DNA of 18,146 nt, taken from positions 1 to 18,146 of the forward strand of contig JAUVKC010000014.1 of assembly GCA_030592165.1 (NCBI GenBank), written 5' to 3'. Below, one piece after another: positions 1-6,112 of the stretch. A program made the position numbers and the translations under genes. This stretch comes from Candidatus Buchananbacteria bacterium. GTDB lineage: Bacteria; Patescibacteriota; Patescibacteriia; CAIXNZ01. The notes under the pieces are model-generated. The model was not told the origin of the DNA, did not search any database, and worked only from the letters and a program-made list of their open reading frames with translations. Position 1 is the first letter of the stretch, and each line of letters starts with the position of its first letter.

Positions 1-16
1 AAAATATCTGAATAAC

Positions 17-45
17 TTGACAAATATTTAGAGCTTATTTATAAT
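17..45 (+). promoter_or_regulatory. consensus sigma-70 promoter of the graspetide locus
   Basis: TTGACA (17-22) is followed by a 17-nt spacer and TATAAT (40-45), a perfect match to the vegetative promoter consensus at optimal spacing. Transcription would start near 51-53, giving a leader of about 43 nt before the precursor ATG at 95. Strong constitutive-looking expression of the small peptide is implied. Confidence 0.85.
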
Positions 46-55
46 TAAATTACAA

Positions 56-70
56 TCGAAATATTTTCGA
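56..70. promoter_or_regulatory. inverted repeat just downstream of the predicted transcription start
   Basis: TCGAAA (56-61) and TTTCGA (65-70) form a perfect 6-bp inverted repeat around a 3-nt centre, at roughly +4 to +18 of the precursor transcript. It could be an operator or a 5'-end stabilising hairpin. The sequence alone does not decide between these. Confidence 0.4.
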
Positions 71-94
71 TGAGTTCTAAAAAGGAGGTTAATC

Positions 95-232
95 ATGTCA
101 AAAATAAAAGACAACCAAGTCCCAGTTGCGCTTCAGATTTCCACTATCCGTGACTCAAACAAGAACGTCACAGAAGATGGAACTGAAATTGCCAGCATGA
201 CGACTTGGGAAACACTCGAAGACCAAGACTGA
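95..232 (+). CDS. putative graspetide (omega-ester RiPP) precursor peptide, 45 aa
   Basis: This small ORF has a strong SD (AAAGGAGG, 81-88) seven nt before ATG 95 and a perfect promoter upstream. The product has a Lys/Asp/Asn-rich leader with a hydrophobic patch, VPVALQIST (residues 9-17), then a C-terminal core MTTWETLEDQD (35-45). The core has Thr donors (T36, T37, T40) and acidic acceptors (E39, E42, D43, D45), the residue mix that MvdC/MvdD-type ATP-grasp enzymes join into side-chain ester or amide rings. An ATP-grasp ligase of that family follows at 475. The leader lacks the classical microviridin PFFARFL motif, and the core matches no graspetide group I can name, so the ring pattern is unknown. 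The precursor role is inferred from size, composition and neighbour. The TGA stop is genuine because the standard code fits the whole window. Confidence 0.72.
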   Translation: MSKIKDNQVPVALQISTIRDSNKNVTEDGTEIASMTTWETLEDQD

Positions 233-239
233 TCGACAA

Positions 240-402
240 AATCAATCGGCAGATAGGATCAAACTAGACTGTCGAGTACTAAAGCTTGGGAAACGAACGA
301 ACACCAAGACAACTAATCTCTGAACGAACAAGAAATTATTTTTTAAAACACAAGATGACTAATCAATCGACAGATAGGATCAACTAGACTGTCGAGTACT
401 AA
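240..402 (+). repeat. duplicated hairpin element (240-282 and 361-402) around a second, silent core-like sequence
   Basis: A 42/43-nt sequence occurs twice, 121 nt apart at its start, differing by one substitution (G249/A370) and one extra A. Each copy folds as a 7-bp stem (246-252 with 269-275; 367-373 with 389-395), an internal A/GA bulge, a TAG/CTA inner stem and a GATCAA(A) loop. The substitution exchanges A-U for G-U in the plus-strand RNA and keeps the pairing. Between the copies, 272-316 reads SSTKAWETNEHQDN then TAA, in the same frame as the precursor and resembling its core (WETxExQD shared). It is cut off from the precursor by TGA 230 and TAG 254 and has no start codon. It is either a decayed second core or part of a cassette-like repeat. 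No other gene is visible in 233-474. Confidence 0.65.
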
Positions 403-421
403 GACGACGAAAATCAATTTG

Positions 422-448
422 AGGAGGAGGGAAACCTCCTCCTTTTTT
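422..448 (+). terminator. intrinsic terminator/attenuator between precursor and ligase
   Basis: AGGAGGAGG (422-430) pairs with CCTCCTCCT (435-443) across a GAAA loop, followed by a T run ending at 448. It lies after the precursor and 27 nt before the ligase ATG, with no promoter visible in between. Partial readthrough would give much peptide and little enzyme, a common arrangement in RiPP operons. Confidence 0.8.
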
Positions 449-474
449 ATTTTCCACAGAATAGGAGGTAACAA

Positions 475-1416
475 ATGATATTAATTATCAGTAATTCAAG
501 GGATAAGCACATTCCCTTAGTACTACACCACTTAGCTAGTGAAAAAGTAACTTGTCTTTTTACAGATGAAATAATCGACAAAACTCTTTTTACTCTAAGT
601 CCTGATCAGCTAATTGCCAACATTGAATCAGAATCAGCATTTTTACAATCAGCGTCTTCAATCTGGTATAGGAAGCCAAAACCAATAGACGCGCAAACCG
701 GGGAGACAAATATTGATCAGTTTATTGCCAGAGAATGGCAAATGTTTTTACGATCACTATACGTCTGTCTGCAAAAAAAGTTTTGGGTAAATCCTGTACC
801 AGCTAACACGTTTACCAACGCAAAACTTCACCAAATCCAGATAGCAAAAAAAATAGGGTTTATTGTTCCTGAAACTATTTTCACTAACGATAAACAAGCA
901 GCCCTGAATTTCGCAAAAAAACATCAAACAATCGCCTTAAAAGTTATTGATCAGGTTGTTGTAGCTGCAGATGAAGACAGATACATGTACACAAAAAAAT
1001 TATCATACGATAATTTGATGGCTCTTGATGGATTTAACCTTTCTCCAGTTATTATTCAAGAATACATCCCCAAAAAGTATGAGGTAAGAACTACATGCAT
1101 AGGAGAAAAGATTTTTTCCTGCCGACTAGACAGCCAGGACAATAACGATTCAAAAGAAGACTGGAGAAACGGTAGTATCAAATCCTTAAAACACACTCCC
1201 ATCAAACTACCAGATGAATTAGAAAACAAAATCAGAAAAATGCTCAAATATTACAATCTACAATTCGCAGGCATTGATTTTCTGGTAACACCTGACAATC
1301 AACACATTTTTTTAGAAATAAATCCTAACGGTCAATGGGCCTGGATTGAAATCCTCACTAAAATACCGATAAGTAAAGCTATAGCAGACTTACTTATCAA
1401 AAACGGAAGCCACTAG
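475..1416 (+). CDS. MvdD-like ATP-grasp peptide ligase (graspetide maturase)
   Basis: The 313-residue protein looks like the ATP-grasp ligases that form side-chain ester or amide macrocycles in microviridin-type peptides using ATP. Visible signatures are SIWYRKPKP (W64-Y65-R66) in the pre-ATP-grasp domain, IIQEYIPKKYEVRTT around R205 for nucleotide/phosphate contacts, DWRNG (D229-W230-R231), and FAGIDFLV followed by the metal-binding strand LEINPNGQWAWIE (E281, N283). Length is close to that of MvdC/MvdD. The start is fixed by AGGAGGT (463-469) six nt upstream. The gene follows the precursor peptide behind an attenuator. With only one ligase, a single linkage type is likely. It overlaps the convergent TPR gene by 4 bp at a shared CTAG. 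The family is assigned from motifs. A stand-alone ATP-grasp enzyme with another substrate is the alternative. Confidence 0.88.
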   Translation: MILIISNSRDKHIPLVLHHLASEKVTCLFTDEIIDKTLFTLSPDQLIANIESESAFLQSASSIWYRKPKPIDAQTGETNIDQFIAREWQMFLRSLYVCLQKKFWVNPVPANTFTNAKLHQIQIAKKIGFIVPETIFTNDKQAALNFAKKHQTIALKVIDQVVVAADEDRYMYTKKLSYDNLMALDGFNLSPVIIQEYIPKKYEVRTTCIGEKIFSCRLDSQDNNDSKEDWRNGSIKSLKHTPIKLPDELENKIRKMLKYYNLQFAGIDFLVTPDNQHIFLEINPNGQWAWIEILTKIPISKAIADLLIKNGSH

Positions 1417-1428
1417 GCTTCCGTTTTT
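1401..1428. terminator. bidirectional terminator holding both convergent stop codons in its loop
   Basis: An 11-bp perfect stem (AAACGGAAGCC, 1401-1411, with 1416-1426) encloses the loop ACTA, with T-rich sequence on the plus side and A-rich sequence before it that serves the minus strand. CTAG at 1413-1416 supplies TAG to both the ligase (+) and the TPR gene (-). Confidence 0.88.
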
Positions 1429-2045
1429 CTATTTTGTTTAATTATCTTTTTAAGTTCTAAAATAAATTTTTTCGTCAAACTACTCTGGTGATACCTATGT
1501 GGCATTTTTTTAAACTTTGCAACACCTTTAACTGCATATTCTTTTGCTTTTATATAATCACCAAATTTATAATATAAAGTTGCTAAAGCATAATCAGGTC
1601 CGTAATGATTTTTAATATGGTTATACGCTAATAAATAATATTTTTCTGCATTTTTAAAATCATTAATATCTTTATAACAATGACCAATATACATGTTATA
1701 AGCCTTATCACCTGAAATTTTAACATACTTCTTCGCCAGTAAAAATGCTTTTTTATCTTTTCTTCTTAATAAAAATCGAATCTTACCAAAATACCCACTG
1801 TTATCCTCCGGGTAATTTTTAATTAATTTATTATAAATAGCTTCCGATTCTTTTAGATCTGCCTGATTTTTATTTTTAATCCCACGTTTATCTAAAAACT
1901 CTGCCAACATCGAACAAACATCTTTATCTTCTTTATTATTTTCTAAACACTCTCTTAAAATTAAAATTCCCTGAGTATATCTCTGATGATCACGATAATA
2001 ATTAAATTTTTGACGTAAATTTTTAATTGATATCTTTTTTATCAT
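1413..2045 (-). CDS. tetratricopeptide-repeat (TPR) protein
   Basis: A 210-residue soluble, Lys/Tyr-rich protein with no signal peptide or membrane segment. TPR-like helix pairs are visible from about residue 60 onward, for example SEAIYNKLIKNYPEDNSGY, DFKNAEKYYLLAYNHI and GPDYALATLYYKFGDYIKA, with the spaced A/Y/G and terminal acidic or proline pattern of TPRs. Such proteins scaffold protein-protein contacts; the partner is unknown. It is much richer in A+T than the exporter operon. There is no SD before the ATG, but an extended -10 promoter ends 7 nt upstream, suggesting a leaderless mRNA. It converges on the graspetide ligase and need not be functionally linked to it. Confidence 0.75.
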   Translation of the reverse strand: MIKKISIKNLRQKFNYYRDHQRYTQGILILRECLENNKEDKDVCSMLAEFLDKRGIKNKNQADLKESEAIYNKLIKNYPEDNSGYFGKIRFLLRRKDKKAFLLAKKYVKISGDKAYNMYIGHCYKDINDFKNAEKYYLLAYNHIKNHYGPDYALATLYYKFGDYIKAKEYAVKGVAKFKKMPHRYHQSSLTKKFILELKKIIKQNRKTEA

Positions 2046-2052
2046 ATATTTA

Positions 2053-2061
2053 ATTATATCA
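2053..2061 (-). promoter_or_regulatory. extended -10 promoter for a leaderless TPR transcript
   Basis: On the minus strand TG-A-TATAAT (TG at 2061-2060, TATAAT 2058-2053) is a perfect extended -10. No -35 is recognisable at 17 nt, as is usual for extended -10 promoters. Only 7 nt separate it from the start codon at 2045, so transcription should begin at or next to the ATG. Confidence 0.6.
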
Positions 2062-2148
2062 ATTCATAAGTAAAAAATATAGTGATGATATTTTTGATAA
2101 CTAAAAAAATTAATTTAATGAATATAGTTAAATGTACATCATTCATCA

Positions 2149-2177
2149 TTGACATTTACCCTCATATACGCTATAAT
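2149..2177 (+). promoter_or_regulatory. consensus sigma-70 promoter of the first MFS gene
   Basis: TTGACA (2149-2154), a 17-nt spacer and TATAAT (2172-2177) match the consensus exactly. The predicted start near 2184 leaves a leader of about 40 nt ending in the SD AAGGAGG. Confidence 0.85.
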
Positions 2178-2225
2178 TAAATATTCTTTGAAAATTTAAC
2201 CCTAAAAACATATAAGGAGGAAAAA

Positions 2226-3395
2226 ATGGCTCAAGAGAGAAACAAAATCTGGGTTTTGGCAGGACTTTTACTAATGGAGTTACTAGCAGCAGTTGATACA
2301 AGTGGTGTCACTGTAATGGTGCCTACTTTACAAAAATTTTTCCAGACCCCGCCAGAAATGGCCGGATTTATTCTGGATGCCTACTTGATTTCCTTTACGG
2401 TTTTCATGGTACCGATTGGCTGGTATGCTGATCGATCTGGTAGTCCAGAGAAAGTGTTGAAATGGTGCATCCTTGGATTTGCCTTATCATCACTTTTGTG
2501 TGCTATAGCACCAAATTTTGAAACATTGCTTATGTTTCGGTTCATTAAAGGGATTTTCGCTGCTGGCATGTTCACTGTCGAATTTGTAATCATTATCAAA
2601 TACTGGCAGGAACCCAGACGAATAGTGGAAATAGCAGTTATTGGAATTGGGGTTGGTATCATAATCGGTCCCATTGTCGGAGGACTGTTTTCCGGTGTTA
2701 GCTGGCGTTATTTCTTTTTGTTTGGAACTGCTTTTGCCCTGATCGCCTTTGTGGCTTATCAAAAAATCAATCAACTCGAACCAGTCAAAAGAGAAGCTGA
2801 TGAAACACCTGATACTAATACGTTCACCCAGCGAATAAGCGGACTGGTAAAGATTATTATTTGGGGAATGCTCCTAAATTTCGTAATTGCTTTTGCAACA
2901 CAAGGCACTAACTTGCTCGTAACATTGCATGTTCAGGAATTTTTGGGAAAATCTCCATTGTTCAACAGTGCCTTGTTGGTCATGGTTGCTCTAGGCATGG
3001 TCATACAAAATGGGATTGGGATTGGTAGCCGGCTGGTAAAAAACTTAAAGCTGGCGACCTGGGGTAGTGCTGCCTTATTTGCAGTAATCCTTATATTAAT
3101 CCCCCTTGTCACTAACTGGATCAATCCACTTGCCTTTATTCTTTTTTTCTTTGTTGGTATAACTCTTGGAGTCTCTCTTTCAACAATAGAATTGATGACT
3201 CTGGAAAATCTGCCAACAAAAAACCTGGCATTAGGAAATGGTCTTGTTGTAACATGCATGCAGGCAGGTTATGCAGTAGGTTCAGGTGTTATCCCTGTTC
3301 TTTACTTATCATTTGGACCTCAGACAGCATATTTAATGGCTTGCTGTATAATAGCAACAATCGTAATTTATGCCATCTTTGGCAAAAAAAATTAA
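2226..3395 (+). CDS. MFS transporter, drug:H+ antiporter type
   Basis: The 389-residue, highly hydrophobic protein has about 12 membrane helices, as expected for the major facilitator superfamily. The N-terminal half carries MELLAAVDTSGVTVMVPTL, like DHA2/EmrB-type exporters in which an Asp sits in helix 1, and the motif-A region GWYADRSG (65-72) between helices 2 and 3. A motif-C-like glycine-rich stretch (GIGVGIIIGPIVGG) follows in helix 5, typical of antiporters. Only 12 helices fit, so it is shorter than 14-helix EmrB or QacA. It has its own consensus promoter and SD (AAGGAGG, 5 nt before ATG) and its own terminator, so it is monocistronic. The substrate cannot be told. Export of the nearby graspetide is conceivable but unsupported beyond proximity. 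Confidence 0.85.
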   Translation: MAQERNKIWVLAGLLLMELLAAVDTSGVTVMVPTLQKFFQTPPEMAGFILDAYLISFTVFMVPIGWYADRSGSPEKVLKWCILGFALSSLLCAIAPNFETLLMFRFIKGIFAAGMFTVEFVIIIKYWQEPRRIVEIAVIGIGVGIIIGPIVGGLFSGVSWRYFFLFGTAFALIAFVAYQKINQLEPVKREADETPDTNTFTQRISGLVKIIIWGMLLNFVIAFATQGTNLLVTLHVQEFLGKSPLFNSALLVMVALGMVIQNGIGIGSRLVKNLKLATWGSAALFAVILILIPLVTNWINPLAFILFFFVGITLGVSLSTIELMTLENLPTKNLALGNGLVVTCMQAGYAVGSGVIPVLYLSFGPQTAYLMACCIIATIVIYAIFGKKN

Positions 3396-3399
3396 TTAA

Positions 3400-3434
3400 A
3401 AAAGCATCTCGTGTTACGAGGTGCTTTTCTTTTT
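3400..3434 (+). terminator. intrinsic terminator of the first MFS gene
   Basis: AAAAGCATCTCG (3400-3411) pairs with CGAGGTGCTTTT (3417-3428) with one U-G wobble and loop TGTTA, followed by CTTTTT. The stem belongs to the same AGCATCTC family as the hairpins at 5078 and 6733. Confidence 0.85.
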
Positions 3435-3506
3435 GTGAAAACAATATTTAAATATAGATATCTACAAACATTTTCAAAACCTTCTTTATTTTCCGTATTT
3501 ACACTC

Positions 3507-3550
3507 TAACGGAAACAGAAGGAACGATTCCTTCTGTTTCATTGCGTCTA
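3507..3550. repeat. palindromic intergenic repeat, copy 1
   Basis: A 13-bp perfect stem (GAAACAGAAGGAA, 3512-3524, with 3528-3540) around CGA, framed by CTAACGG on the left and TTGCGTCTA on the right. The same frame surrounds the larger palindrome at 4973-5020. Both sit downstream of an MFS gene. Confidence 0.7.
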
Positions 3551-3604
3551 ACTAGAAATTTCACTCAAGAAATGATAAACTTAAAAAACTATTAAACATT
3601 TTTT

Positions 3605-4828
3605 ATGTTTCAAAAAAATGAATTAAAAATTCTATATCCTTTTTATGCTCACTCCTTATTGTTTAGCTTATCAAAAGTTATCATGCCTTTTTATGTCCTT
3701 TATTTCCTATCTATTGGTTTTACTTTTTTTCAAATAGCTCTGATAAGCGGGGTTCGTAGTATAGTTTCCCTGATTTTCGAAATACCAACGGGAGTAATTG
3801 CAGACCGGTATAGCCGTAAATTTAGTGTAATTTTAGGTTACATTTTAACTGCTATTTCTTTAGCTCTTGTGCCTATATGGGATAGTTTTATTATTGTTGC
3901 CATAATTTTTGCTTTTGATGCACTTTTTGAAACATTTGTTAGCGGTGCAGATCAAGCCTGGGCTGTGGACTTAATAGAAAACCATGACAAATCATTACTA
4001 GATAAATATTTTATTAAAATCAGATTTTTTCGTAATATTGGCATGGTTATCGCACCGTTAGTAGCAAGTTATATTGTTACGTTTTATTCTATGAAATATT
4101 TGTGGTTTATTTTCGCAACAGGTATTTTATTATCAACGATTATACTTTCTTTTGCCAAAGAAATAACTATTCCCAAAGAAAAAATATCTTCGGTAAAATT
4201 GCAAATTGATAATATTATCAAAGATTGCTGGCAGACGATTAGATATACCCTGAAAAATAAATTTATTATTTTATTGTTCTTGGGAATTTTCATTTTCTAT
4301 TTTGTCGATGAAATCACTTCTTTAGTCTGGACTCCGTATATTGAAAAAAGCGGCTTTAATCTGGCTATGATCGGTTATCTTTTCTCCATTATTGCTATTA
4401 TAGGTATAATCTTACCAATATTTACCCAATGGTTACTTAAGAAAAAAAGTAAATTATTCATTCTGTTTTCTTCCGCTATTGCCTATGCTACTTTACTTAT
4501 TATTGCCGGTAAAATAAGTTCAGCTTTATTAATTGCCTTTATCTTTGTCTTATTCAGCTCAATTGATGAAATATTTCTACCAATAGAAGAAGCTTTGACA
4601 AATCAATTTATTGATTCACAAAAAAGAGCCTCTATTTTATCCTTGAAATCTATAACAGAAGCTTTAGCTTCAATAATAGGAGTTCCAATAGCAGGCTTTT
4701 TACTAGGATTTATTTCAGAAGCTCAGGCTCTTATTCTTTCTGGATTTATTCTCCTGTCCCTTCCTCTAATTTATTTAACCGCAAGGAATAAATTAAAAAA
4801 TCAGAAAATAAAAACAGGACAGGTATAA
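3605..4828 (+). CDS. MFS transporter (second)
   Basis: A 407-residue polytopic membrane protein of the major facilitator superfamily with about 12 helices. The first helix pair and the loop 2-3 motif are clear: SLIFEIPTGVIADRYSRK, with G63, D67, R68 and R71-K72 forming motif A. A cytoplasmic linker rich in Lys/Glu (about residues 180-215) separates the halves. It is only distantly like the first MFS protein and is AT-richer. No SD precedes ATG 3605, and an in-frame upstream start was not found, so initiation is uncertain and may be leaderless or weak. The stop lies in the loop of an imperfect hairpin (4815-4839) lacking a T run. Substrate unknown. Confidence 0.8.
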   Translation: MFQKNELKILYPFYAHSLLFSLSKVIMPFYVLYFLSIGFTFFQIALISGVRSIVSLIFEIPTGVIADRYSRKFSVILGYILTAISLALVPIWDSFIIVAIIFAFDALFETFVSGADQAWAVDLIENHDKSLLDKYFIKIRFFRNIGMVIAPLVASYIVTFYSMKYLWFIFATGILLSTIILSFAKEITIPKEKISSVKLQIDNIIKDCWQTIRYTLKNKFIILLFLGIFIFYFVDEITSLVWTPYIEKSGFNLAMIGYLFSIIAIIGIILPIFTQWLLKKKSKLFILFSSAIAYATLLIIAGKISSALLIAFIFVLFSSIDEIFLPIEEALTNQFIDSQKRASILSLKSITEALASIIGVPIAGFLLGFISEAQALILSGFILLSLPLIYLTARNKLKNQKIKTGQV

Positions 4829-4838
4829 TACCTGCCCT

Positions 4839-4946
4839 GAGAAGAAAGCGTTTCTCTCCAATTGTCATACTGAAGAATGAAGTATCTGTTACACCATAAA
4901 ACAGATTCTTCGCATACTCAGAATGACAATTGGAGAAGAAAGCGTT
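4839..4946. repeat. MITE-like 80-bp imperfect inverted repeat flanked by 14-bp direct repeats
   Basis: CTCCAATTGTCAT (4856-4868) and its exact complement (4923-4935) end an imperfect palindrome whose arms read GTCATnCTGAnnAATGAAG-like and CTTCGCATACTCAGAATGAC. A 14-bp sequence, GAGAAGAAAGCGTT, lies on both sides (4839-4852, 4933-4946; the second overlaps the arm by 3 nt). The inner sequence resembles the widespread intergenic repeat of the GTCATTCTGAGCGAAG...GAAGAATCT type that I recall from many bacterial genomes. No protein is encoded. Together with the palindrome at 4973-5020 and the terminator at 5078, this fills the 313-nt gap 4829-5141. Confidence 0.65.
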
Positions 4947-4972
4947 CCGTTATTACTTGCAACTTTAACGCT

Positions 4973-5020
4973 AACGGAAACTGAAGGAGAGATTGGCCAA
5001 TCTCTCCTTCAGTTTCCGTT
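4973..5020. repeat. perfect 48-bp palindrome, copy 2 of the MFS-downstream repeat
   Basis: Positions 4973-4996 are exactly complementary to 4997-5020 with no unpaired centre. After a single bulged T (4972), ACGC (4968-4971) pairs with GCGT (5021-5024). Edges CTAACGGAAAC and GTTGCGTCTA match the repeat at 3507-3550, so the two are one family with different hairpin tips. Confidence 0.8.
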
Positions 5021-5061
5021 GCGTCTATAATTATATATTATCTAATAACAATTTTCCTTTG

Positions 5062-5129
5062 ATTGTAACGTAAAGAAAAAAGCATCTCTTGCGAGATGCT
5101 TTTATTTTTATTTTTCCAAATATCGCTTG
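5062..5129. repeat. 68-bp direct repeat, copy A (relic of a lolA-like 3' end plus terminator)
   Basis: Identical to 6717-6784 at 65 of 68 positions. It contains the AGCATCTC terminator hairpin and, on the minus strand, codons for KRYLEK then TAA, the end of the LolA-like protein. Just upstream in that frame FF is also preserved, with a net 3-nt deletion. The copy lies immediately after the metallopeptidase gene. Confidence 0.85.
5078..5103. terminator. terminator downstream of the metallopeptidase gene
   Basis: AAAAGCATCTC (5078-5088) pairs with GAGATGCTTTT-type sequence (5093-5103) around TTGC. On the minus strand it ends in TTTTTT, and on the plus strand in TTTATTTTTATTTTT, so it may work both ways. 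Confidence 0.8.
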
Positions 5130-5141
5130 AAAAAACTAAGA

Positions 5142-5957
5142 CTAACTAATTTTCAAAATTTTTTTTCGGTAAAATTCAGGAAATACTCGCCTTAATTCAA
5201 AATCCATTACTATTCCACCAATATAATAATTGATTCGAATGTATTCTAAGGCAGCGTTTTCAGGATTATTTTGTGCAAAAATGGCTTGATTGTTGACTTC
5301 TGGTCCTGGACTCATTTCTTTAACATAGTCATAATCGCGCATAAAAATTGCCTGAGCTCTAAGCGCTCGCCACTCGGCATCCCACCATTCCAATTGACAT
5401 TCCTGGGACTGATAATGATCAAGTTCACATTCTTTATAATTAGAACTATCACCATAAGTACCCATAAAATCCTGCCAATGATAATATTCATGAAACAAAA
5501 ATGAATTCAAGTAACCCAACTGATGCTGCTTTTTAAGCAATGCGGTTGGATTAACAAATATTTCTTGTTCAAGTGCATCTATGGCAAACAGTCCTATGGG
5601 CAGATACACAACCTTCCATTCTCCTGATTGAATTAATGAAATAAGATTTCTTCTTACTTTTTGATCAGGAAAAATATTAATCATTCTGACAAAAATTTCT
5701 TTAGCTTTCTCAAGCGGAACACCAGAGTAATTGATTTTAGAGGTTCCCATGGCATAACCTATCACAAAATCAGTCTTTTCTAATTGATCAGGCTGAGAAA
5801 AGGTTGTTGCCACGCCCCAAAAACAGGAAATGAAAAATAAAATTACCACAATAACAACTAAAGATAAAATTCTTTGACCAACTCTGAAGTGAAATGCACT
5901 TGATTTCTTTGATATTCGATTCTTTCGACGCAATTCTTTTTGTTTTTTCTGACTCAT
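5142..5957 (-). CDS. membrane-anchored HExxH zinc metallopeptidase (predicted)
   Basis: A 271-residue protein with a very basic cytoplasmic N-terminus (residues 1-29), one membrane helix (about 30-50, ILSLVVIVVILFFISCFWGV) and an extracytoplasmic domain. That domain contains H156-E-Y-Y-H160, the zincin signature. E195 in DAEWRALRAQ, 35 residues later, is a plausible third zinc ligand, as in gluzincins. C177 and C187 between them could form a disulfide. I cannot name the family. The start is supported by AAAGGAG on the minus strand just upstream, and a good promoter lies at 6036-6064. It sits with the Cys-rich gene between 68-bp direct repeats, as if the pair had arrived together. Proteolysis of envelope or secreted proteins is inferred, not shown. 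Confidence 0.72.
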   Translation of the reverse strand: MSQKKQKELRRKNRISKKSSAFHFRVGQRILSLVVIVVILFFISCFWGVATTFSQPDQLEKTDFVIGYAMGTSKINYSGVPLEKAKEIFVRMINIFPDQKVRRNLISLIQSGEWKVVYLPIGLFAIDALEQEIFVNPTALLKKQHQLGYLNSFLFHEYYHWQDFMGTYGDSSNYKECELDHYQSQECQLEWWDAEWRALRAQAIFMRDYDYVKEMSPGPEVNNQAIFAQNNPENAALEYIRINYYIGGIVMDFELRRVFPEFYRKKILKIS

Positions 5958-6035
5958 TCTATCACTCCTTTCACTTTAGACAGTGAAATTTTCAAAAAAC
6001 ATTAATCCAATCAACACACTTAAATTTAATAATTT

Positions 6036-6064
6036 ATCATATCACGAATTTTACATTATGTCAA
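6036..6064 (-). promoter_or_regulatory. promoter of the metallopeptidase gene
   Basis: On the minus strand TTGACA (6064-6059), 17 nt, TATGAT (6041-6036). The predicted start near 6030 gives a leader of about 72 nt. The -35 directly abuts the T run of the upstream gene's terminator. Confidence 0.75.
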
Positions 6065-6065
6065 T

Positions 6066-6090
6066 AAAAAATACCCCCATGGGGGTATTT
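6066..6090 (-). terminator. intrinsic terminator of the Cys-rich protein gene
   Basis: Perfect palindrome AAATACCCCCAT/ATGGGGGTATTT type (6069-6090), followed on the minus strand by a T run (6071-6066) that leads straight into the next promoter's TTGACA. Confidence 0.85.
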
Positions 6091-6112
6091 AAAATGGGAA
6101 AAAACTTAAAAC

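Noticed and set aside
70..153. Small ORF from ATG 70 overlapping the precursor start in another frame
   Set aside because: It has no SD of its own and its frame crosses the strong SD and start of the precursor.
230..316. UGA read as glycine or tryptophan, extending the precursor
   Set aside because: A TAG at 254 would still stop it, and all other genes read cleanly with the standard code.
355..387. Ten-codon ORF (MTNQSTDRIN) across the second hairpin copy
   Set aside because: No SD, and the first hairpin copy does not preserve it.
240..402. CRISPR array
   Set aside because: Only two repeat copies, with a core-like sequence as the spacer and no cas genes.
2226..4828. MFS genes as dedicated graspetide exporters
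   Set aside because: The first MFS gene has its own promoter and terminator, and a convergent TPR gene separates both from the locus; proximity alone is weak.
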